A stretch of 64,000 nt of DNA from Actinosynnema pretiosum (GCF_024171695.1 NZ_JAMTCF010000001.1:735061-799060); one strand, 5' to 3'; counted from the stretch's first letter, positions 43,546 through 54,889 are shown. Numbers and translations: made by a program. Notes: generated by a model not told the origin, from the sequence alone.

Positions 43546-44595
43546 GTGCGATCCACCGCGGAGGACACCGTGCCGCTCCCGTCCGAGCCGCTGCGCAAGC
43601 TCGGCTTCCTGACCATCGGGCTGTTCGACCCGGAGGACCCGGCCAAGGGGCACGAGTCGACCCTCCAGGTGCTGGAGCTGGGCGAGCGGCTCGGCTTCGA
43701 CAGCGCGTGGGTGCGGCACCGGCACCTCCAGCACGGCATCTCCTCCCCCGTCGCGGTGCTGGCCGCCGCCACCCAGCGCACCAGGCGGATCGCGCTGGGC
43801 ACCGCCGTGACCCCGCTCGGCTGGGAGAACCCGCTGCGGCTGGCCGAGGACCTGGCGACCGTGGACGTGCTGTCCGGCGGGCGGCTCAACCCCGGCGTCA
43901 GCGCGGGCAGGCCGATGGGGTTCGACCGGGTGAAGGACGCGCTGTACCCGGAGACGGCGGAGGTGGAGGAGCTCGGGCACGAGCGGGCCCGGCGGCTGGT
44001 CGGGTTCCTGCGCGGGGAGCCTGCGAGCGACTTCGAGGGCACCGAGGGCGTCGAGGTGTTCTCCCGGCGCGTGCAGCCGCACTCCCCCGGCCTGGCCGGG
44101 CGGGTCTGGTACGGGGCCGGGAGCCTCGGGTCGGCGCGGTGGGCCGGGGAGAACGGGGTGAACCTGCTGACCAGCAGCGTGGTGAAGGCCGAGGAGTCGG
44201 AGGACTTCGCGCAGGTGCAGGCCTCGCACATCCGGGCGTTCCGGGCCGCTCACCCGGACGGGGCGGCGGCGCGGGTGTCGCAGGGGCTGGTGGTGGTGCC
44301 GACGGACAGCGCGGACGCCCGGCAGCGGGAGCGGTACGAGCGGTACGCGGAGGCGCGGCTGCCGCGCACGCGCACCCCGCAGGGGCCCGCGCGGGTGCTG
44401 TTCGCGCCGGACCTGGTGGGGACGTCGGAGCAGATCGCGGAGCGGCTGCACGCGCACGCGGGGTTCCGGGAGGTGGAGGAGGTGGCGTTCGCGCTGCCGT
44501 TCACCTTCGACCAGGAGGACTACGAGCAGATCCTGACCGACATCGCCGGGAAGCTCGGGCCCGCGCTGGGGTGGTCGCCCGCTGCGGTGGGGTGA
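43546..44595 (+). CDS. LLM class flavin-dependent oxidoreductase
   Basis: A 349-residue luciferase-like enzyme of the FMN type: KLGFLTIGLFDPEDPAKGHESTLQVLELGERLGFDSAWVRHRHLQ, then RIALGTAVTPLGWENPLRLAEDLATVDVLSGGRL, and a C-terminal TSEQIAERL. It resembles alkanal-monooxygenase-like proteins; the substrate is unknown. A later GTG at 43570 (VPLPSEPL) is an alternative start. Confidence 0.9.
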   Translation: MRSTAEDTVPLPSEPLRKLGFLTIGLFDPEDPAKGHESTLQVLELGERLGFDSAWVRHRHLQHGISSPVAVLAAATQRTRRIALGTAVTPLGWENPLRLAEDLATVDVLSGGRLNPGVSAGRPMGFDRVKDALYPETAEVEELGHERARRLVGFLRGEPASDFEGTEGVEVFSRRVQPHSPGLAGRVWYGAGSLGSARWAGENGVNLLTSSVVKAEESEDFAQVQASHIRAFRAAHPDGAAARVSQGLVVVPTDSADARQRERYERYAEARLPRTRTPQGPARVLFAPDLVGTSEQIAERLHAHAGFREVEEVAFALPFTFDQEDYEQILTDIAGKLGPALGWSPAAVG

Positions 44596-44779
44596 GCGGC
44601 CCGCGAGCGAGTGGGGCGAGGCGGGTCCGCGAGCGGGTGAGGCGAGGCATGACCGGGTGAGTGCGGCGGGCGCGGGGCGAGCGGAACGCGGCGGCGCCGG
44701 CCCGCGCGCGGGTGCACGGCCCGCGCGGCGACCCCGGCCGCAGGTTCGCGGCGGGCGCGATCGGCCGACCCGCCGCCCG

Positions 44780-45565
44780 TCAGCGCAGGTGCGACGCCCC
44801 GTTGAGGTCCAGCACCGCGCCCGACGCCCACGCCGCCTCCGGCGAGGCGAGGTAGAGCACCGCCGCCGCGACCTCCTCCGCCGTGCCCACGCGGCCGAAG
44901 CGGCTCTGGGCGCGCAGGGCGCCGCCCGCCTCGCCCGCGAGCTTGCCCTCCTGCCGCTCGGTCGCGACGAACCCCGGCGCGACCGAGGCGACCGCGATGC
45001 CGTGCGGGGCGAGGGACACCGCGATCGACTGGCCGAACGCGTGCAGCGCGGCCTTCGTCGCGCCGTACGCGGGGTGCTCCGGCTCGCCCTTGTACGCGCC
45101 GCGCGAGCCGATGTTCACCACCCGGCCCGGCACGCCGCGCGCGACCATGCGGGCGACCACCCGGTGGGTCAGGTCGACCGTGCCCAGCAGGTTGACCTCC
45201 ACCGACCTGCGCCACACCCGCCGCCAGTGCTCGTAGGAGACCTCGGCGATCGGGTGCGCGCTGTCCTCGGTGGGCGCGGTGGCGGCGTTGTTGACCAGCA
45301 CGTCCACCCCCTCCAGGCCGTGGTCGGCGGACTCGGCGACCAGTTCGGCGGCCTCCGGGTCGGACAGGTCGCCGCGCACCAGCACGTGGCCGTCGCCCGG
45401 CAGCTCGGCCAGGGTGCGCTCGGCGTCGGCCCGGTTGTGCGCGTAGTGCACCGCGACCCGGTCGCCGCGCCGGGCGAACGCGAGCGCGGTGGCGCGGCCG
45501 ATGCCCCTGGACGCCCCGGTGACCAGGACGCCCCTCGGCGCGTCGGGGGACGTCGGACCGGTCAT
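44780..45565 (-). CDS. SDR family oxidoreductase (FabG-like)
   Basis: A 261-residue short-chain dehydrogenase. It has TGASRGIG (residues 17-24), NNAATAP, the catalytic region VVNIGSRGAY with YGATK, and a C-terminal LASPEAAWASGAVLDLNG typical of FabG-type 3-ketoacyl reductases. NADP(H) use is likely. CAGGAG precedes the ATG at 45565. Not in an evident operon. Confidence 0.9.
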   Translation of the reverse strand: MTGPTSPDAPRGVLVTGASRGIGRATALAFARRGDRVAVHYAHNRADAERTLAELPGDGHVLVRGDLSDPEAAELVAESADHGLEGVDVLVNNAATAPTEDSAHPIAEVSYEHWRRVWRRSVEVNLLGTVDLTHRVVARMVARGVPGRVVNIGSRGAYKGEPEHPAYGATKAALHAFGQSIAVSLAPHGIAVASVAPGFVATERQEGKLAGEAGGALRAQSRFGRVGTAEEVAAAVLYLASPEAAWASGAVLDLNGASHLR

Positions 45566-45815
45566 CGCTGGCTCCTGCGGGTAGGTCGTGCCGGGGTCTC
45601 CCGACCGGGAGCCTTTGCGAGCGGTGCTCAGCTTCGTCGGTGGTGATCGGCGCGTCAACGGGCCGACGGTAACCAGGGGTCGCCCGGCGCGCCCGGTGGA
45701 CCGCCGACCACCCCCGGACGTGCGGCGTTCCCCCGGTTGGCGCGGTTGGGGAGCGCGCCGGTGGGAAACCCCTCCCGGCGACGAGGACCGCGTGCGCACC
45801 CGGAGGAGGCAGGTC

Positions 45816-46421
45816 ATGGCGGAGGACCGCAGGAGGACCCGGTTCGAGCCCGTCGCGGAGGTCGAACCTCGGCGCGGGGAGGCGTTCCCCCGGCCCCGCC
45901 CCGGCGAGGCGGAGGAGACCGCCGTGCTGCCGCAGCCCGTGGAGCGCGAGGTCCGCGAGCCCGCGAGGCCCAAGCCTGAGCGGCTGTTCGACGCGGGGCG
46001 GTTGTGGGCGGGCGGGGTGGCCACGGCGCTGGTCGCCGGGCTGATCTCGGTGGTGGGCATCCTGGTGGCCAGGGGGCTGCTCGGGGTGCCGGTGCTCGCG
46101 CCGCAGGGCGAGGGCGCGTGGGGCAACGCGAGCACGATGACGTACTGCGTGGCCTGCGCGGTGGTGGCGCTCGGGGCGACCGGGCTGGCGCAGGTGCTGC
46201 TGGCGACCACGCCCAACGGGACCCGGTTCTTCGGCTGGATCATGGTGCTGCTGACCGCGATCGCCGTGGTGCTGCCGCTGAGCGTGAACTTCGACCCGGA
46301 GTCGAAGGTGTTCACGGCGGTGCTGAACCTGATCATCGGGCTGGTGATCACGGCGCTGGTGCGCGGGGTGGTGACCAGCGCGCAGCGCGCCGTCGTCACC
46401 GGCAGGCGCGACTGGCGGTAG
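45816..46421 (+). CDS. four-TM protein, DUF6069-like
   Basis: A 201-residue protein with an Arg/Glu/Pro-rich cytoplasmic start (about 60 residues) and four TM helices (LWAGGVATALVAGLISVVGIL, MTYCVACAVVALGATGLAQVLL, FFGWIMVLLTAIAVVLPLSV, VFTAVLNLIIGLVITALV). The layout fits the actinobacterial DUF6069 family as I remember it; function unknown. GGAGGAGGC upstream fixes the ATG. The stop codon lies within a CGGTAGC repeat. Confidence 0.8.
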   Translation: MAEDRRRTRFEPVAEVEPRRGEAFPRPRPGEAEETAVLPQPVEREVREPARPKPERLFDAGRLWAGGVATALVAGLISVVGILVARGLLGVPVLAPQGEGAWGNASTMTYCVACAVVALGATGLAQVLLATTPNGTRFFGWIMVLLTAIAVVLPLSVNFDPESKVFTAVLNLIIGLVITALVRGVVTSAQRAVVTGRRDWR

Positions 46422-46494
46422 CGGTAGCAGCAGCGGTAGCGCGCGGGCGGTGGTGGCGCGCGGCTCGCGGTGGCGCGCGAGCGGAGCACGACGG

Positions 46495-46541
46495 CGAACG
46501 GCGCCGCGACCTCCCCTGGCAGGGGATCGCGGCGCCGTTCG
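46495..46541. terminator. bidirectional terminator, two-part stem
   Basis: A perfect 15-bp stem (46495-46509 with 46527-46541) encloses a second stem, TCCCCT-GGC-AGGGGA, between two convergent genes. Confidence 0.88.
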
Positions 46542-46562
46542 CGCGTCCGGGGCCGGGCGGTC

Positions 46563-47039
46563 CTAGCCCGTCCCGCCCTCCTCCCGCGCGGCGCCCGTCT
46601 CCCGCGCGGCGTCCGTCTCCAGCACCGCGACCAGCCTGCGCACCTCGCCGTCGCGCACGTCCGGGACCGCGTCGAGCAGCCTGGCGTCCAGGCTGTTCAG
46701 CACCCGGTCGGCCGCCGTGAGCATCTCGCCGCCCGCGCCCGTGACGTCCAGCAGCGACCTGCGCCCCCGGCCGGTCCGCGAGCGCTCCACCGCGCCCAGG
46801 TCCTCCAGGCGCAGGATCGTGGCGTGCGCGCTCTGGGCCGTGATCCCCATGCGCCGGGCCAGGTCGCTGCCCGACAGCTCCGCGCCCCTGGCCAGGTGGC
46901 CCAGCGCGTCCAGGTAGCGCAGCGTCAGGCCGTAGTCGGCCAGCTCGTCCTCGATGCGGCGGCGCGCCGAGCGCCCCGCCTCGACCAGCGCCATCGCCAG
47001 GTAACCGGCGAAGGCGGATTCAACCCCCTGCGTGTCCAC
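46563..47039 (-). CDS. MarR family transcriptional regulator
   Basis: About 158 residues with the MarR winged-helix: a LTLRYLDALGHLARGAELSGSDLARRMGITAQSAHATILRLEDLGAVERSRT core, then the wing GRGRRSLLDVTGAG. It should bind DNA as a dimer and respond to small phenolic or oxidative ligands. The start is uncertain: the GTG at 47039 begins the conserved part, but the nearest ribosome-like GGAGGG lies further upstream, so a TTG near 47048 or the ATG at 47084 is possible. Confidence 0.85.
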   Translation of the reverse strand: MDTQGVESAFAGYLAMALVEAGRSARRRIEDELADYGLTLRYLDALGHLARGAELSGSDLARRMGITAQSAHATILRLEDLGAVERSRTGRGRRSLLDVTGAGGEMLTAADRVLNSLDARLLDAVPDVRDGEVRRLVAVLETDAARETGAAREEGGTG

Positions 47040-47688
47040 AGCAGACAAAGCGGTTCCGCTCCCTCCACATTCCGCTCGCCCCATCCCCCGCACGAACGCG
47101 CCACCCACCGTCCACAGCGGACTCCGAGCCCAGGACACCCCGACCTGGCGCGGATGCGGTGGCCCGCCCTCCCAGTATGGCGGGACTTCGGCGGTGGCAC
47201 TCGGAAAACCGAAAAACCGAAGTCGACGGCTTTCCGCACAATTGCAGATCAAACGCGGCCGAACCGGCCCGCCGACGGGGGCGCGCGACTTTTCCCCGAA
47301 CGCGCGGACCTGCCGCGACGCCCTCCCCCGGCCGACCCCCAGCCGCCGGGAAACCCCTTGCCCGCTGCGGGTTCCCCGCCCGCTCGCCGCTCAACCCCGG
47401 TGCGGGCGCGAGCGTCCGAACGCCGGAACCGGGCATCGCCGTTTCACACCGATCACACCTGGAGCGTTGTTTCCGCGCGCTCCCGGACGTTTCCCGGAAC
47501 ACCCCCGCGCTTTACCGCGCGATGACGCGGAGGGGTGTTTAGCACGGGCGCATACTCCCCCTCCGGACGACGTTTTCCCGAGTTCGCGGCGGGGCCGGAC
47601 CGGGCGGTTCCGCTCGGGGCGGGCGGCGGCTGGATAGCATGGCGGGTCGGCAGTCCCGATCGATCGAATCGCAAGAGAGGTCACGCAC
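47040..47688. other. long intergenic region upstream of htpG
   Basis: 649 bases between divergent MarR and htpG genes. No gene is seen. Composition is a little less GC-rich than its surroundings around 47190-47260. TTTAGCAC at 47538-47545 resembles the left half of a CIRCE heat-shock element, but no matching right half follows. The htpG promoter should lie in the last 150 bases. Confidence 0.6.
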
Positions 47689-49638
<1,950 letters not shown>

Positions 49639-49643
49639 TGTTG

Positions 49644-49676
49644 CGGGCGCGTCGTTCCTCCGGGGCGGCGCGCCCG
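49644..49676 (+). terminator. terminator after htpG
   Basis: CGGGCGCG (49644-49651) pairs with CGCGCCCG (49669-49676) six bases after the htpG stop; loop 17 bases. Confidence 0.65.
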
Positions 49677-49769
49677 TAATCCCGTTGCGGGTGGTGGGCG
49701 CGGGTGAGCAGGATGGCGCGGTTTCCGGGGCGTCCGGTTCGCGGGCGCCCGCGTCGTCAGGAGGAGCGC

Positions 49770-50099
49770 GTGGCCGATCACACCTACCGGGTCATGGTGC
49801 GCGGGAGGTTCGCGGACCTGGACGAGACCGGGCGGGCGCGGTTGCTCGCCGTCGCCGGGGAGCACGACGTGCTGCGCGGCGGGTTCTCGGACGAGGGGGC
49901 GCTGAGCTACGACGCGAAGTTGGACTTCTTCAGCTTCCGGGTGCAGGTCAGGGCGGCCGAGGACGCCGGGGACCGGGCGGTGTCCGAGCGCGGGATGGCG
50001 CTCGCCGGGCGGGCCGTCGACGCGCTCGGGGTGGACTTCCGGGACATGAAGGCGACCGTGACGGACGTGGACCTGATCAAGGTCAAGCGGAAGCGGTAG
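49770..50099 (+). CDS. DUF6204-like small protein
   Basis: A 109-residue soluble protein. TYRVMVRGRFADLDETGRARLLAVAGEHDVLRGGFSDEGALSYDAKLDFFSFRVQV is close to what I recall of DUF6204, a common family in Streptomyces and relatives of unknown function. AGGAGG stands just before the GTG start. The stop lies in a CGGTAG repeat. Confidence 0.82.
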   Translation: MADHTYRVMVRGRFADLDETGRARLLAVAGEHDVLRGGFSDEGALSYDAKLDFFSFRVQVRAAEDAGDRAVSERGMALAGRAVDALGVDFRDMKATVTDVDLIKVKRKR

Positions 50100-50201
50100 C
50101 GGTAGCAGCGGCGGTAGCGGGGGTAGGAGCGGGAACGGGGTTGTGGGGCGCGACCCCGGTGGGCGCCGGGGTCGCGCGGGCGGGGTGGGGACCGTGCGAG
50201 G

Positions 50202-50912
50202 TCACCAGGGCAGCGGTGTGCCGTCCCAGGAGTGGAAGCCGCCGGTGGGGCCGTCCTGGTCGAGCAGGGCCAGGCGGACCGCGCCCGCCGCGCCCTCTGC
50301 CGGGTCGCCGCCGAGTTCGGCGGCTCGGGCGTTGAGGTCGGTCGCGCGCAGGCCTGGGGCCAGGGCGTTGACCTTGAACGGGTCGCCGAGGGACTGGGCG
50401 TAGAGCGCGGTCAGGGCGTTCAGCGCGGTCTTCGCGGAGCGGTAGGCCGCCGCCGCGCCCCGGTAGGCGCCCATGCCCGCCGGGTCGGCGGACGCGGTGA
50501 GCGAGGCGGTTCCGCTGGAGATGTTCACGATGCGCGGGGCGCTGGAGCGGCGCAGTGCGGGCAGGAACGCGTTGGTGACGGCGACCACGGCGAACACGTT
50601 GGTCTCGTAGACGCGGCGGAGGGTTTCGGGGGTGGTTTCCTCGGCGGTGGCGCCCTCGTCGGAGATGCCCGCGTTGTTGATCAGGACGTCCAGGTGGTCG
50701 GTGGTGGCTGCGGCTGCGGCGATGGACGACGGGTCGGTGACGTCCAGGAGCAGGGGGTGGGCGTTCGGGCCGATGGCGGCTGCGGCCTCGGCGCCGCGCT
50801 CGGGGTCGCGGGAGCCGATGAGGACGGTGTGGCCGAGGGCCGCGAGCTGCTGGGCGATGTGGCGGCCGATGCCCTTGTTGGCCCCGGTGACCAGGGCGGT
50901 GGGGGTGTTCAC
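50202..50912 (-). CDS. SDR family oxidoreductase
   Basis: A 236-residue short-chain dehydrogenase with TGANKGIG near the N-terminus, NNAGI, NISSGTAS and YRSAK. The sequence (TGANKGIGRHIAQQLAALGHTVLIGSRDPERG) resembles carbonyl-reductase-like SDRs often paired with a regulator. It is divergent from an XRE regulator 144 bases away. The GTG at 50912 is the first start that keeps the nucleotide loop near the N-terminus. Confidence 0.9.
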   Translation of the reverse strand: MNTPTALVTGANKGIGRHIAQQLAALGHTVLIGSRDPERGAEAAAAIGPNAHPLLLDVTDPSSIAAAAATTDHLDVLINNAGISDEGATAEETTPETLRRVYETNVFAVVAVTNAFLPALRRSSAPRIVNISSGTASLTASADPAGMGAYRGAAAAYRSAKTALNALTALYAQSLGDPFKVNALAPGLRATDLNARAAELGGDPAEGAAGAVRLALLDQDGPTGGFHSWDGTPLPW

Positions 50913-51056
50913 GGGGATGACGGTGCCTCGGGTGGGGGCGGGCAGCCAGGGACGAGGTGTACCAGGGAGGGTGAGGGCTGGGCTGGCGACCGGGGTTGAG
51001 CTGGCGAATGGGGCTGGGCTGGCGACTGGGGCTGGTTCGGGGGCGGGAGGTGTTCG

Positions 51057-51911
51057 GTGGCGCGGGTGGAGTTGGCGAGGTTCCTGCGGGAGCGGCGGGA
51101 AGGGGTGGCGCCGGAGGCGGTGGGGTTGTTCGGCGGGGGTGTGCGGCGGACGCCGGGGCTGCGCCGGGAGGAGGTGGCGCGGCTGGCGAGCGTGTCGGTG
51201 GACTACTACGTGCGGATGGAGCAGGCGCGGGGGTCGCGGCCGTCGGCCGGGGTGCTGGAGGGGGTGAGCGGGGCTCTGCGGTTGTCGGCGGCCGAGCGCA
51301 GGCACCTGTTCCGGTTGGCGGGGGTGGCCGCGCCTGCGGCGGGTGGGCCGGTGCGGGTGGTGAGGCCGCACGTGGCGGCGTTGCTGGAGCGGGTCGGTGG
51401 GGTGGCGGCGCTGGTCACGGACGCGACGTACGAGGTGGTGGCGGCCAACTCGGTGGCGTGCGCGGTGTTCGGCGGGTGGCCGGGGAACCTGGCCAGGGCT
51501 CGGTTCCTCGGGGATGGGGGTGAGGGTGGGGGCGGCGGGATGACTGAGGTCAGCGGGGGTGAGGAGTTCGGGGCGATCGTGGTGGCGCGGCTGCGGCGGG
51601 CTTCGGCGCGGTACCCCGGTGACGCGCGGCTCTCCGGGCTGCTGGGCGAGCTGCGGGCGGGGAGCGCGGAGTTCCGGGCGGTGTGGGACAGCAATCCGGT
51701 GCGGGAGGCGGGGCATCGGCGGAAGGTCGTGGCGCATCCCGAGGTCGGGGAGCTGCGGGTGGCGTGCGACGTGCTGGAGGTGCCGGAGGACGACCAGCAG
51801 GTCGTGTTCGTGACGGCCGATCCGGGGAGCGCTTCGGAGGCTGCCCTTCGGGAGTTGGCAGGACGGGGTGCGGGTGGACGGGGTGTGAGCGGGCGGGGTG
51901 CGGGTGGGTGA
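51057..51911 (+). CDS. XRE regulator with MmyB-like ligand domain
   Basis: A 284-residue regulator. The N-terminal helix-turn-helix has the RTPGLRREEVARLASVSVDYYVRMEQGR-type pattern (residues about 30-58), and the C-terminal domain reads DATYEVVAANSVACAVFGG...FRAVWDSNPVRE, the MmyB-like PAS-related fold that binds fatty acids or other hydrophobic ligands. In actinomycetes such genes commonly repress a divergent SDR, which is the arrangement here. The last 20 residues are Gly/Arg low-complexity. Confidence 0.92.
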   Translation: MARVELARFLRERREGVAPEAVGLFGGGVRRTPGLRREEVARLASVSVDYYVRMEQARGSRPSAGVLEGVSGALRLSAAERRHLFRLAGVAAPAAGGPVRVVRPHVAALLERVGGVAALVTDATYEVVAANSVACAVFGGWPGNLARARFLGDGGEGGGGGMTEVSGGEEFGAIVVARLRRASARYPGDARLSGLLGELRAGSAEFRAVWDSNPVREAGHRRKVVAHPEVGELRVACDVLEVPEDDQQVVFVTADPGSASEAALRELAGRGAGGRGVSGRGAGG

Positions 51912-52017
51912 GACCACCGGCGGCGCGGGCGCGATGACGGTCGCGCCCGCGCTTCTCCACCGGGTGGTCGTGCGCCGGGCCCGATGAGCGTGGGCGACCG
52001 GGTCCGGCGAGCGCGGG

Positions 52018-52638
52018 TCAGACGATCGTGGTCGTGGTGATCACCGGGTTCGGGTCGGGGTAGCAGGCCGCCGGGACGCTCACGTCGAGCAGCACGCGCA
52101 CGATCGCCGTCGCGGTCAGGCCTGGGTCGGTGTAGCCGGTGCCGTAGAGGGTGGTGCTCGCGGTGGTGCCCGGCGCGCCCGCGACCACGTTCAGGGTGAT
52201 GGTCGGCAGCTCGAACGACGCGCCGCCGTTCACCGGGCCGGACGCGGTCAGGGTGGCCACGCCGCCGGAGACGGACAGGGCGGTCGTGCCGACGTTCACG
52301 CCGCCCGACAGGGAGCCCGACGCGAAGGTGGTGTTCGCCGGGATCGGGACCTTGAAGGTCAGGTTCTGGACCCGGCGCAGGGTGAAGCCGCCGACCGACG
52401 CGGGCGCGGTGGCGGCGTCCGGGTCGACCACGATCGCGAACGTGCTGCCCGAGGCGGCGGTCGCGGGCGCGGAGACGTCGGCGGGCTGGGTGAGCGTGAA
52501 GTCCTGGGTGCCGAAGGGGGTGTTGGCGCGGCAGGCGTAGGCGACGGTGGTGGGCGTGGCGCTCGCGGCGGGTGCGAGCGCCAGTGCGGGGAGGGCGGCC
52601 AGGAGGGCGGTCGCGGCACGGCGCAGGGTGGGCTTCAT
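52018..52638 (-). CDS. secreted beta-rich protein, unknown function
   Basis: A 206-residue exported protein. The signal peptide (residues 1-28, ending ASA) is followed by a mature region rich in Thr, Ser, Gly and Val with alternating strands and two Cys (AYACRA near the start, AACYPD near the end) that could form one disulphide. Similar secreted proteins occur in actinomycetes, but I cannot name the family. GGAGAGAGACCC precedes the ATG at 52638. Confidence 0.75.
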   Translation of the reverse strand: MKPTLRRAATALLAALPALALAPAASATPTTVAYACRANTPFGTQDFTLTQPADVSAPATAASGSTFAIVVDPDAATAPASVGGFTLRRVQNLTFKVPIPANTTFASGSLSGGVNVGTTALSVSGGVATLTASGPVNGGASFELPTITLNVVAGAPGTTASTTLYGTGYTDPGLTATAIVRVLLDVSVPAACYPDPNPVITTTTIV

Positions 52639-52981
52639 GGGTCTCTCTCCTCGTCCGGTCGGTGGTGTGCGGGGCCGCGCGGCCCAACCATGGTTGCTCC
52701 GGGTGGGCGTGGTGGACAAGGGGTGGGGGTTCGGGTGGAAAGCGCCTTCCCCGGCGGGTGGGAGCCCACCGTCAGCGGGGGCTGCTCCGAACGGGCCACC
52801 GGGTGGCGGCGGGTGGCGCGGTGGGCCACCCGTGCGGCCCAGCGGTGGACGCGGGCAGGGGTCGGGCGGGGGTGGGCGGACTTCGGGCGGGTGGACTCGG
52901 ATTCCTCCTTGCGCCAAGGTGGAAAACGTAGTGTTAGCGTTCACATTGGTCCGTTCGCACCACCTCCGGGAGGCCGCCCAG
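52639..52981. other. intergenic region between divergent genes
   Basis: 343 bases without a gene. A hairpin CGGGTGGC/GCCACCCG lies at 52810-52832. The AT-richer stretch around 52920-52955 is the likely promoter of the RbsD-like gene. Confidence 0.5.
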
Positions 52982-53398
52982 ATGCTCCGCTACCCGCTGC
53001 TGCACCCGCCCCTGCTCGCCGTGCTCGCCGCGTCCGGCCACGGCAGCAAGGTGCTGATCGCCGACTCGAACTACGCCCACCGCACCAACGTCCACCCCGC
53101 CGCCGAGGTCGTGCACCTGAACCTGACGCCGGGGCTGCTGACCGTGGACCAGGTGCTCGCCCCGGTGCTCTCGGCGATCCCGGTCGAGGCGGCGCACACC
53201 ATGCGGCCCGACGAGGGCGGCACGCCGGAGGTGTGGGCGGACTACGAGCGGCTGCTCGGGCCGGACCTGCCGCTCCAGCCGTTGGGGAGGCGGGACTTCT
53301 ACGAGACCTGCAAGTCGTCCGACCTCGCGGTGTGCGTGGCGACCGGGGACACCCGGCTGTACGCGAACGTGCTGCTGACGATCGGGTTCGTGGCGTAG
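52982..53398 (+). CDS. RbsD/FucU family sugar mutarotase
   Basis: A 138-residue protein of the D-ribose pyranase/L-fucose mutarotase family, interconverting sugar anomers. It has LLAVLAASGHGSKVLIADSNYAHR with the catalytic His, and the C-terminal TRLYANVLLTIGFV. Which sugar is used is unclear: no ribose or fucose genes adjoin it. GGGAGG precedes the ATG. Confidence 0.92.
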   Translation: MLRYPLLHPPLLAVLAASGHGSKVLIADSNYAHRTNVHPAAEVVHLNLTPGLLTVDQVLAPVLSAIPVEAAHTMRPDEGGTPEVWADYERLLGPDLPLQPLGRRDFYETCKSSDLAVCVATGDTRLYANVLLTIGFVA

Positions 53399-53520
53399 CG
53401 GCAAGGGGCGCGGGGACCGGGTCCGTGCCGTAGCGGCAGGGATCGTGGGGACCAGGTCCGTGCCGTAGCGGCAAGGGGCGTGGCGGCCGGGTCCGTGGCG
53501 TAGCGGTAGCGGCGAGGGGC
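53392..53520. repeat. 36-bp tandem repeat after the RbsD gene
   Basis: Four degenerate copies of a unit TCCGTGCCGTAGCGGCAAGGGGCGTGGGGACC-like run from the stop codon of the RbsD gene onward (GTAGCGG at 53396, 53431, 53466 and 53500). The first copy includes the stop itself. Confidence 0.8.
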
Positions 53521-53687
53521 GGGGGCCTTTGCGCGTCCTTGGGCTGGTGTTGGCGGGGCGTTGACCGGCCGTCCGGGTTACCTACTTGTGGGGGCTGGCG
53601 GGTCGGCGGCGAGGCTGGTTGCTTGGAACGCGGGGCCCCACCCTGCACCGGGGTCCCGCGTTTTCCCTGTGACACGAGGAGACGACC

Positions 53688-54239
53688 ATGCTCGTGCGAA
53701 AGGTCGCGCGTGCCGTTGTTGCCGCGCTCGGTCTGCTGCTGCCGCTCGCGGTGGTGGCGCCGGTGGCGTCGGCGGAACCGGTGGCGCTGGCGCGCACCCT
53801 GTACTACGACACCAGCCAGGCCCAGGAGTTCGCCGCCGACTGGGACGTGGCCGCCGCGAACTGGAACAAGTCGGTGAGCAACGTCAAGCTGGCGAAGCGC
53901 ACGTCGACGTCCGGCGTGAACATCCGGATCTACGCGGACAACGGCTGGCCGCGCGCCTACCCCGGCACGCTGGGGAACGGGACGGTCTACATGGGGCGCG
54001 AGGCGGTGAACCAGGGCTACTACCGGCCCAGGATCGCGACCCACGAGATCGGGCACCTGCTCGGGCTGCCCGACCGGCGGACCGGGTTGTGCTCGGACCT
54101 GATGTCGGGGTCGAGCGCGCCGGTGGCCTGCAAGAACGACCTGCCCAGCGCGGCCGAGAAGGCCGAGGTGGACCGGAGGTTCAGCGGGTCCGCGGTGACG
54201 GGCGCGAAGGCGGTCGCCGAGGCGAGTTACGTGTACTGA
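53688..54239 (+). CDS. snpA: snapalysin-type small zinc metalloprotease
   Basis: A 183-residue secreted protease. A signal peptide (residues 1-29) and a very short pro-region precede the catalytic domain with HEIGHLLGLPD: zinc ligands H119, H123 and D129, general base E120, i.e. HExxHxxGxxD, the snapalysin (M7) signature. It hydrolyses milk-type proteins in Streptomyces; here it would scavenge extracellular protein. ATG preceded by GAGGAG. Confidence 0.93.
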   Translation: MLVRKVARAVVAALGLLLPLAVVAPVASAEPVALARTLYYDTSQAQEFAADWDVAAANWNKSVSNVKLAKRTSTSGVNIRIYADNGWPRAYPGTLGNGTVYMGREAVNQGYYRPRIATHEIGHLLGLPDRRTGLCSDLMSGSSAPVACKNDLPSAAEKAEVDRRFSGSAVTGAKAVAEASYVY

Positions 54240-54240
54240 G

Positions 54241-54304
54241 CCCGCTGCGGGAAACGCAGCGGGGTGACGAGGAGCGGGTTCGGCGTGCGCGCCGGGCCCG
54301 CTCC
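54241..54304. terminator. double hairpin between convergent genes
   Basis: CCCGCTGCG-GGAAA-CGCAGCGGG (54241-54263) is a perfect 9-bp hairpin. A second stem pairs 54271-54278 (GGAGCGGG) with 54297-54304. Together they separate snapalysin from the TetR gene. Confidence 0.88.
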
Positions 54305-54310
54305 TCCCGT

Positions 54311-54883
54311 TCAGGACCAGGCTTTGAGCAGGAGCTCGGCGTGCGCGTCGAGCAGTTCGGGGGAGAACTCGTCGTCCACTTCGAGGACGCGGGTGAGGAT
54401 CGGGCCGACGAGCTGGGCGGCGGCGAGCGCGGGGGTCGGCATCGCGGGGGCGGTGGGGCGGACCCGGCGCAGGACCTCGCCGGTCGCGGTGCTGACGACG
54501 TCGGCCTCGCGGACGAGGTCGCGGACGGCCGGGTCGTGCTGGGCCTCGCCGAGCAGGGCGCGGTAGGCGAGCCCGGCGGGTGAGGTGGTGAGGAAGCGGC
54601 CGAGGGCGTCCAGGTAGGAGACGAGTTCGGCGCGGGCGGTGGGGAGGGGGGTGGCGACCAGCTCCTCGCGGACGTCCTCCAGGCAGGCCTCGACCAGGAT
54701 CTCGGCCTTGGTGGCCCACCAGCGGTAGACGGTCTGCCTGCCGACCCCGGCGCGTTCGGCGATGCCCTTCATGGTCATGGCCGCGTACCCGACCTCGACC
54801 AGCAGGTCGTCGGCGGCTTCGAGCACCGCCCTGCGCGCGACGTCGCTGCGAGGCCTGCCGGGGCCGGCTGAGTCTTGTGCCAC
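54311..54883 (-). CDS. TetR/AcrR family regulator
   Basis: A 190-residue repressor with helix-turn-helix AAMTMKGIAERAGVGRQTVYRWWATKAEIL (about residues 34-62) and a C-terminal TetR_C_11-like domain. The GTG start follows the hexamer TAAACT by six bases, so the message is probably leaderless. A 17-base palindrome overlaps its promoter and a second lies before the divergent MFS gene, its probable target. Confidence 0.92.
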   Translation of the reverse strand: MAQDSAGPGRPRSDVARRAVLEAADDLLVEVGYAAMTMKGIAERAGVGRQTVYRWWATKAEILVEACLEDVREELVATPLPTARAELVSYLDALGRFLTTSPAGLAYRALLGEAQHDPAVRDLVREADVVSTATGEVLRRVRPTAPAMPTPALAAAQLVGPILTRVLEVDDEFSPELLDAHAELLLKAWS

Positions 54884-54889
54884 GGGTGG

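Noticed and set aside
47538..47560. CIRCE element upstream of htpG
   Set aside because: Only a left half (TTTAGCAC) is present; no GAGTGCTAA-type right half follows within 20 bases.
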